Source: Candidatus Bathyarchaeota archaeon (lineage in GTDB: Archaea > Thermoproteota > Bathyarchaeia > Bathyarchaeales > Bathyarchaeaceae). From it: a stretch of DNA of 53,782 nucleotides. Location of the stretch: positions 1 to 53,782 of the forward strand of contig JAPUUO010000002.1 in assembly GCA_026967815.1 (NCBI GenBank). The letters run 5' to 3'. Position numbers and translations under genes: made by a program. A model generated the notes under the pieces. It did not search any database and was not told where the DNA came from. It was given only the letters and a program-made list of their open reading frames with translations. How positions within the stretch are numbered: the stretch's first letter is position 1; the number at the start of each line of letters is the position of its first letter. Below are positions 49,677 to 53,782 of the stretch, in pieces.

Positions 49677-50135
49677 ATGAAAGTTCATCTTCTCCTTCTG
49701 TTCTACCTTCTTTTGAGTATATCCATCCTCAGCATTAGTGCAGTTGAAGCTGTTTCTCGAACAATTTCTGTGGATGCTGGGAAAGAGGAAGTTGAAACCT
49801 TCAGTTTAAAGGTAGAAGATGAGGTCAAAGGAAGAATAAGCGTTATTGGCGGCGCGAGCAACGACATTGATTTCTATATCACCGATCCGAATGGAGAAGC
49901 TGTTGTGCCGAAAGAGAGAGTAAGTGTCCAGGATTTTCGCTTTACAGCTTCGAGAGAAGGCATCCATAAGCTCCACTTTGATAATTCTTTTTCAACAGAG
50001 CGAAAGACAGTAACTTTCAACTATGACGTTCGTCACTACATTTTTGGAATCCCTCAAGAAGACTTCCTAGTGTTTGTGATTATGATTGTTGCAGTGATCG
50101 GCCTCATATTGTTTGCAGCAATGTCCCGCCCGTGA
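49677..50135 (+). CDS. Secreted GOLD/emp24-like domain protein with C-terminal membrane anchor
   Basis: The 152-residue protein has a signal peptide (HLLLLFYLLLSISILSISAVEAVS, about residues 3-25), an exported beta-rich domain (about 30-118) and a C-terminal membrane segment (FLVFVIMIVAVIGLILFAAM). The middle contains NDIDFYITDPNGEAVV and FRFTASREGIHKLHFDNSFS, typical of GOLD domains (p24/emp24 cargo receptors in eukaryotes). ATG 49677 is preferred; GTG 49668 is in frame. No p24 coiled-coil is present between the GOLD domain and the membrane segment. The gene stands alone. Confidence 0.75.
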   Translation: MKVHLLLLFYLLLSISILSISAVEAVSRTISVDAGKEEVETFSLKVEDEVKGRISVIGGASNDIDFYITDPNGEAVVPKERVSVQDFRFTASREGIHKLHFDNSFSTERKTVTFNYDVRHYIFGIPQEDFLVFVIMIVAVIGLILFAAMSRP

Positions 50136-50433
50136 AACTAATGCAATAGCCTTAATATCTGCGGAGAGAAGAGGCCCTTTTAACCTGAACCGAGTCAACA
50201 CCCATTATTTGCTTGGATTTGCGCATACGCGCGGGTGACTCAAGGTTCTGTGAGCCTCCTCTTCCACAGGCGGCGTGGCCAGAAAAACCTTAAATCATTA
50301 TAGGTTGTGTTTTGGCAATGACATAAAACTTCTGGTGCACCTACACCTTCAATTCATCACCCTTTAGCGCGAAAACTCCCCGCGATTTTTCGCCTGGCAA
50401 ACTGACTACTAGGTTAAGTGATCAAGAATCAGT
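50136..50433. other. 300-bp gap before tRNA-Val, possible structured RNA
   Basis: No protein gene is convincing. The sequence around 50246-50290 can be folded as an imperfect stem: GGTTCTG (50246) faces AGAAAAACC near 50285, with GCCT and AGGC inside. Another stretch (50385-50397) has short GC-rich arms. No RNase P, SRP or H/ACA signature can be fixed by eye. It also contains one CGCGCG run (50228). Confidence 0.25.
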
Positions 50434-50436
50434 TGG

Positions 50437-50511
50437 TGGGCCGGGCCGGATTTGAACCAGCGACCTTCTGCACGTCAAGCAGATGTCCTAACCGTGCTAG
50501 ACTACCGGCCC
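50437..50511 (-). tRNA. tRNA-Val (anticodon GAC)
   Basis: The minus strand folds into a cloverleaf: acceptor GGGCCGG/CCGGCCC, D stem GTCT/GGAC, anticodon stem TCTGC/GCAGA with loop TTGACGT (anticodon GAC, Val), variable loop AGGTC and T arm GCTGG-TTCAAAT-CCGGC. 75 nt without CCA. The next bases, 50434-50436 (minus), are CCA, so the terminal triplet is encoded for this tRNA. No intron is visible. Confidence 0.95.
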
Positions 50512-50541
50512 TCTCAGTCAAATCTCTTACACGAATATTTT

Positions 50542-50551
50542 GCTTATTAAG
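50542..50551 (-). promoter_or_regulatory. TATA-like element for tRNA-Val
   Basis: The minus strand reads CTTAATAAGC, ending about 31 bases from the tRNA 5' end at 50511. The same core CTTAATA is found ahead of tRNA-Ala. Confidence 0.5.
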
Positions 50552-50600
50552 TTTGTAGTTTGCTTTTTGCACTTTCCTTGTAGAAAAGGGATGTTGAAAA

Positions 50601-51965
50601 CTACTTTGTGATAACGTTCAGTTCGCTAATGACCACTTTTGGTGCGATAAATGTTCCAACCTGACGGGTTTCTTTGCCTAGGGCTGAAATTTGTTTCAGC
50701 ATGTCGTAGACGTTTCCTGCAATCATTACGTTCTTAACCGCGTGGGTCATTTTGCCCTGTTGGATTCTCCATGCTGGGGCTAGTGCTACTGAGAATTCTC
50801 CGGTTTCTGGGTTTGATTGGTGAGCGCCTTGAACGTTTCGCACGTAGTATCCGTTCTTTGCTTCCTCTAGCAATTCTTCTTCTGTGAACGTGCCAGCCTT
50901 GAGCTGTATGTTAGTCGGGCTTATGTTTGGAATTGTCCCATACGGTGGAAGACTTAGGCCCCCTCCGCCTCTGCCTGCGTTTCCAGTGCTTTCTTTGCCT
51001 TCAAGCCTTGCCCAGTAATTATTGTAAAGGAAGCCGCGTAGAATTCCCTCTTCAATGATTGGAGTTTTTTGTCTCGGTACGCCTTCCATATCCATTTTTC
51101 CAGAGCGTAGTCCTCCGGGCAGTGTTCCATTGTCGTATATTGTGAGGTTTTCTCCTGCAACTTTCTTGCCGACTTTGTTCTGGAAAATGCTTCTTCCTCG
51201 AGCAACGTTATCGCCTCTGACCGACTGAACCAGCGTGAAGGTTAAGATTGATTGCAAGGCGAATTGGTCAAGTAGTATGGGAAACCGCCCAGCTTCGGCG
51301 CTTCCAACGTTGATGGCGTCTATCGCGAGCCCGGCGGCCTTTGTAGCTACCCATTTCGGGTTGGGCTCATATCTTCGTGAAGCCTTGAACTCGAAGCACA
51401 TGGGTGACACTTGGGTTTTAGAGCGTGCCATTGTACCGAGCGCACAGACTAAACTCGTTCCTTTGTCTTCTGCCTTCACACCTTGATTGTTGAGGCATAT
51501 GCCCTCGGAGATTGTGACTTCAGCTCCTCCGAACGCTGGTAGAACCCGCTTGTCTATGTCATATGCTGTTTTTATCATTGTTTGGCAAAGAAGAACAGCT
51601 TCATCTGACGTGAATTGTGCAATTTTGTTGTCGTAAGTGTTTCTTACAGTCGGATAACCATGTTTTTCTGGAAGCTGCTTCCAGTTTTCGTCTTTGGGAC
51701 TTGCTTTGCTGGCTCCAACTGCTCGTTTGACAGTCGCCTCTGCCTCTTTCTGTGCGAGTATGTTCGTGAAGGCGAATCCAAGTTTTTTGTTGGTTATTGT
51801 TCGAACTGCAAGTCCGCTGTCCATAACGTCGCTGCACGTTTTGATTTCTGCTCTTTCGATTTCTACGCCGATTGCGCGGCGAACAACAATTAACGCTTCT
51901 ACCTCTTTGGCGCCCAGTTTCTCGGCTGATCTTAAGACTTTTTCACACAGCTCTGTGTAGTCCAT
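50601..51965 (-). CDS. tldE: TldE/PmbA-family protein (metalloprotease partner)
   Basis: The 454-residue protein is the TldE/PmbA half of the TldD/TldE pair, which in E. coli degrades unfolded peptides and processes microcins. It has the family N-terminal part (EALIVVRRAIGVEIERAEIKTC), GENLTIYDNGTLPGGLRSGKMDMEGVPRQKTPIIEEG (in outline) and the late NPETGEFSVALAPAWRIQ. No HExxxH motif is present, as expected for the non-catalytic partner. ATG start at 51965 is next to the tldD stop at 51966, so the two are coupled. Confidence 0.92.
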   Translation of the reverse strand: MDYTELCEKVLRSAEKLGAKEVEALIVVRRAIGVEIERAEIKTCSDVMDSGLAVRTITNKKLGFAFTNILAQKEAEATVKRAVGASKASPKDENWKQLPEKHGYPTVRNTYDNKIAQFTSDEAVLLCQTMIKTAYDIDKRVLPAFGGAEVTISEGICLNNQGVKAEDKGTSLVCALGTMARSKTQVSPMCFEFKASRRYEPNPKWVATKAAGLAIDAINVGSAEAGRFPILLDQFALQSILTFTLVQSVRGDNVARGRSIFQNKVGKKVAGENLTIYDNGTLPGGLRSGKMDMEGVPRQKTPIIEEGILRGFLYNNYWARLEGKESTGNAGRGGGGLSLPPYGTIPNISPTNIQLKAGTFTEEELLEEAKNGYYVRNVQGAHQSNPETGEFSVALAPAWRIQQGKMTHAVKNVMIAGNVYDMLKQISALGKETRQVGTFIAPKVVISELNVITK

Positions 51966-53390
51966 TCAAGCACCTCCTACGAGTATGCTCTTAACTCGGA
52001 GCGGCGGTCCTCCAGAAGACTCAAACATGTATTGACCCTTTCCACAACGTCCCATTTCCAAGTCGAAGTCTTTTCCGCAGGCATCAACCTGCTTTAGAGT
52101 TTCAAGAGTGTTTCCGGAGATCCCGATGTTTCGAACGGGTTTCCCCAGCTCTCCGTTTACAATTTCGAAGGCGCTTTGTACACCAACCGTGAAGGTGCCG
52201 TCTAGATTTGCCTGTCCGCCTCGAAAAGCTTCAAGGTAGTAGCCATACTTCACGTCTTCCAGAAGCTCTTCGAATGTGTAGTCACCCTTTTCGAAGCATG
52301 TGTTTCGCATCCTTATAATTGGTGGATAACGAAAGTCTTGTGCTCGAGCGTTTCCAGTCGGAGTCGCATTCATTTTGGCTGCGGTTTCGCGATTGTGCAT
52401 TAACCCTACGAGTGTGCCATCTTCAATCAGGATTGATTTCTGACCCAGCACGCCTTCGTCATCGTACTTTATGGCTCCAAATCCTTCAGGTATAAGAGCC
52501 GAATCATAAATTGTAACCTTTTCACTTGCGATCTTTTGTCCAAGTTTACCCATTAAGGCGCTTCCCGCAAGTGTTAAATCAGCTTCGCAAATGTGACCTA
52601 GAGCCTCATGGGCCAGGACGCCTACGATGTCGGTTCCTATGATGGCTGGAAACGCCCCGCCTTTTGGCGTTTTGGCTTGTAGTTGCTGCACAACTTTCCG
52701 GCTTACTCTTTCAGCAATCTTCTCTGGGGGTTCTGCGGTGAAGAGTTCGTATCCGTGAGCGCCGATTTCGTCCCTGGCACTTGCCATTGCGCCTTTGCTT
52801 TTACCGGTTACCCAACAATAGTTCCACACGAACATTTTCAACTGTTCGATATAAGTGCCTTCTGTTGTGGCCAAAGCTTGCTGAGTGGCGAGATCCGCGT
52901 AGTTTACAGTGACACTTTTAATACGTTTGTCGAAATTGAAGCAAGATTTGTCTACGTTTAGAAGATTTTTGATTTTCGTGGAAATATCGACATTTCTAGG
53001 GTCCTTCTCAAATTCAACACGCGCTTTGTCTTCAACGGTCTCAACTGGCGCCAATTTGACTGGTTCACGAACACTTTGACCTGCTACTTTTGCCATTTTC
53101 AGCGCAGACTTGGCGGCTGTTTCGAGGTTGCTTTGCGCTAGGGAGTTGGTTGTTGAAAAGCCCCAAGCGCCTCTTGCGAGAACCCGAATGGCTGCTCCCT
53201 TTTCGATGGATGACGAAACTGTCTCGACTTGTCCGTCTCTCACGGTTAGGAAAGTGTTGTTGTTTTCTTGTGTCCTGATCTCAGCATAAGAGGCATCTAA
53301 GCCTTTGAGTTTATCTAAAACTGGAGAGAGTATATCTTTCAAGTTGATCCAGCCTGCTATGGTTTTACGAAAAACTCGGTTAATACCCAT
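51966..53390 (-). CDS. tldD: TldD-family metalloprotease
   Basis: The 474-residue protein is the catalytic half of the TldD/TldE pair. The zinc motif HEALGH (HExxxH) is encoded at 52593-52610 within DIVGVLAHEALGHICEADL. The start at 53390 gives a longer N-terminus than usual (MGINRVFRKTIAGW); a later TTG before LKDILSPV is possible. YEYHDDG-like YDDEGVLGQKSILIEDGTLVGLMHNRETAAKMN is the conserved C-terminal part. It ends 1 bp before tldE. Confidence 0.92.
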   Translation of the reverse strand: MGINRVFRKTIAGWINLKDILSPVLDKLKGLDASYAEIRTQENNNTFLTVRDGQVETVSSSIEKGAAIRVLARGAWGFSTTNSLAQSNLETAAKSALKMAKVAGQSVREPVKLAPVETVEDKARVEFEKDPRNVDISTKIKNLLNVDKSCFNFDKRIKSVTVNYADLATQQALATTEGTYIEQLKMFVWNYCWVTGKSKGAMASARDEIGAHGYELFTAEPPEKIAERVSRKVVQQLQAKTPKGGAFPAIIGTDIVGVLAHEALGHICEADLTLAGSALMGKLGQKIASEKVTIYDSALIPEGFGAIKYDDEGVLGQKSILIEDGTLVGLMHNRETAAKMNATPTGNARAQDFRYPPIIRMRNTCFEKGDYTFEELLEDVKYGYYLEAFRGGQANLDGTFTVGVQSAFEIVNGELGKPVRNIGISGNTLETLKQVDACGKDFDLEMGRCGKGQYMFESSGGPPLRVKSILVGGA

Positions 53391-53417
53391 TTAAACTTTG
53401 CCAGACGCTGCGCAATG

Positions 53418-53425
53418 CTTAATAG
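53418..53425 (+). promoter_or_regulatory. TATA-like element for tRNA-Ala
   Basis: CTTAATAG lies 24-31 bases upstream of the tRNA 5' end at 53449, the expected spacing for an archaeal promoter. Confidence 0.5.
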
Positions 53426-53448
53426 TTTTCTTGTATGGTTTCAGAGTT

Positions 53449-53523
53449 GGGCGGGTAGATCAGCTTGGAATGATCGCGGCGTTGGCATCGCCGAGGTCGC
53501 GGGTTCAAATCCCGCCCCGTCCA
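53449..53523 (+). tRNA. tRNA-Ala (anticodon GGC)
   Basis: Cloverleaf: acceptor GGGCGGG/CCCGTCC, D stem GATC/GATC, anticodon stem CGGCG/CGCCG with loop TTGGCAT (anticodon GGC), variable loop AGGTC, T arm GCGGG-TTCAAAT-CCCGC, discriminator A. The third pair is G3-U70, the alanine identity element. 75 nt; CCA is not encoded (next bases CGG). No intron is visible. Confidence 0.96.
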
Positions 53524-53710
53524 CGGTCAATGATTGATATCTTGGGCTCATACTCAGCTTATTTTTGGCATAAAACTCGTCTGAATCCTGCTCTGTCTTC
53601 TCTACTAGTAGGCTAATGTAAACCATTCAACCAGCTGTATCATGAACCGTAGCAATCTTTAAGTGTAAGTCCATTTATTTTATTGCTACACCAATAGGGA
53701 AGCGTAGAAA

Positions 53711-53782
53711 ATGAGCAAACTATCCAAAGAGCCAAACGTAATCTTCGTGGGAAGAAAGCCTCCGATGAACTATGTGTTAGGA
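53711..53782 (+). CDS. alba: DNA/RNA-binding protein Alba (5' end only)
   Basis: The frame starts with ATG at 53711 and is open to the end of the window (24 codons). SKLSKEPNVIFVGRKPPMNYV is the typical N-terminal signature of archaeal Alba, including the lysine acetylated in Sulfolobus (near KP). The rest lies outside the window. Confidence 0.9.
   Translation, partial: MSKLSKEPNVIFVGRKPPMNYVLG

Noticed and set aside
1..53782. CRISPR array, insertion sequence, prophage or toxin-antitoxin module.
   Set aside because: No regularly spaced repeats, transposase motifs, long inverted repeats, integrase or phage structural genes were seen on either strand.

Overview
The window is a gene-dense stretch (about 53.8 kb) of an archaeal chromosome. 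Evidence for Archaea: CDP-archaeol synthase, RadB, PriS/PriL, GINS, PCNA, TFS, RpoL, RpoF, Csl4, Nop10, Pus10, Dph2, deoxyhypusine synthase, archaeosine TGT, SRP54, eL21, eL38, eS27, uL16/L10e and an Alba start. A eukaryote-type eL38, the gene order and the acetyl/propionyl-type carbon genes suggest a TACK-lineage archaeon, most likely Bathyarchaeia; this is inference from gene content only. I see no rRNA, insertion sequence, prophage or CRISPR. Two tRNAs are present (Val-GAC, Ala-GGC).

Layout. 1-6492: a RuvC-like fragment, radB, carS, a membrane protein, topA and gcvT-gcvH. 6507-8443 (minus): rps27e-aif2a-nop10-PAC2 operon. 8583-14642 (minus): information-processing cluster csl4-rpoL-RNase III-like-DUF99-tfs-pcn-priL-priS-gins. 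14787-15820: ECF-type S component plus a DUF4430 protein behind a palindromic operator. 15823-21149 (minus): METTL5-like methylase, dph2, ppsA, rpl10e and a dCTP deaminase-like gene. 21269-24896 (plus): GNAT, then ferredoxin-tusA-dsrE-iscS-iscU-zinc protein, a sulfur/Fe-S assembly operon whose IscS has Asp where the PLP lysine should be. 24904-30403 (minus): hemK2-ksgA-DUF655-rpoF-rpl21e-pus10-srp54. 30518-34890: PAC2-hsp20, dys, and a biotin carboxyltransferase with its carrier. 35019-37229: an ABC exporter cassette flanked by a 10-bp GC-rich direct repeat. 37542-41650: methylmalonyl-CoA mutase, a PfkB kinase and PGI/PMI. 41856-45000: Lsm, a third PAC2 and a double-SIS protein. 45104-50135: tgtA, PHP, beta-CASP nuclease, archaemetzincin, eL38 and a GOLD-domain protein. 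50437-53782: tRNA-Val, tldE-tldD, tRNA-Ala and the start of alba.

Main points of interest. (1) The six-gene Fe-S operon appears to combine sulfur carriers (TusA, DsrE) with a cysteine desulfurase that cannot form the usual Schiff base, as described for Archaeoglobus fulgidus IscS. (2) Two genes, priL and the double-SIS gene, have strong Shine-Dalgarno sequences and conserved N-termini but no ATG/GTG/TTG where they should start (GTT and ATT instead). (3) The ECF S component/DUF4430 pair looks like a regulated vitamin-capture unit, possibly for cobalamin, which the methylmalonyl-CoA mutase in the window would need. TTG is used as start codon by many genes here.

All functional names come from reading the translated sequence by eye; no database search was run.
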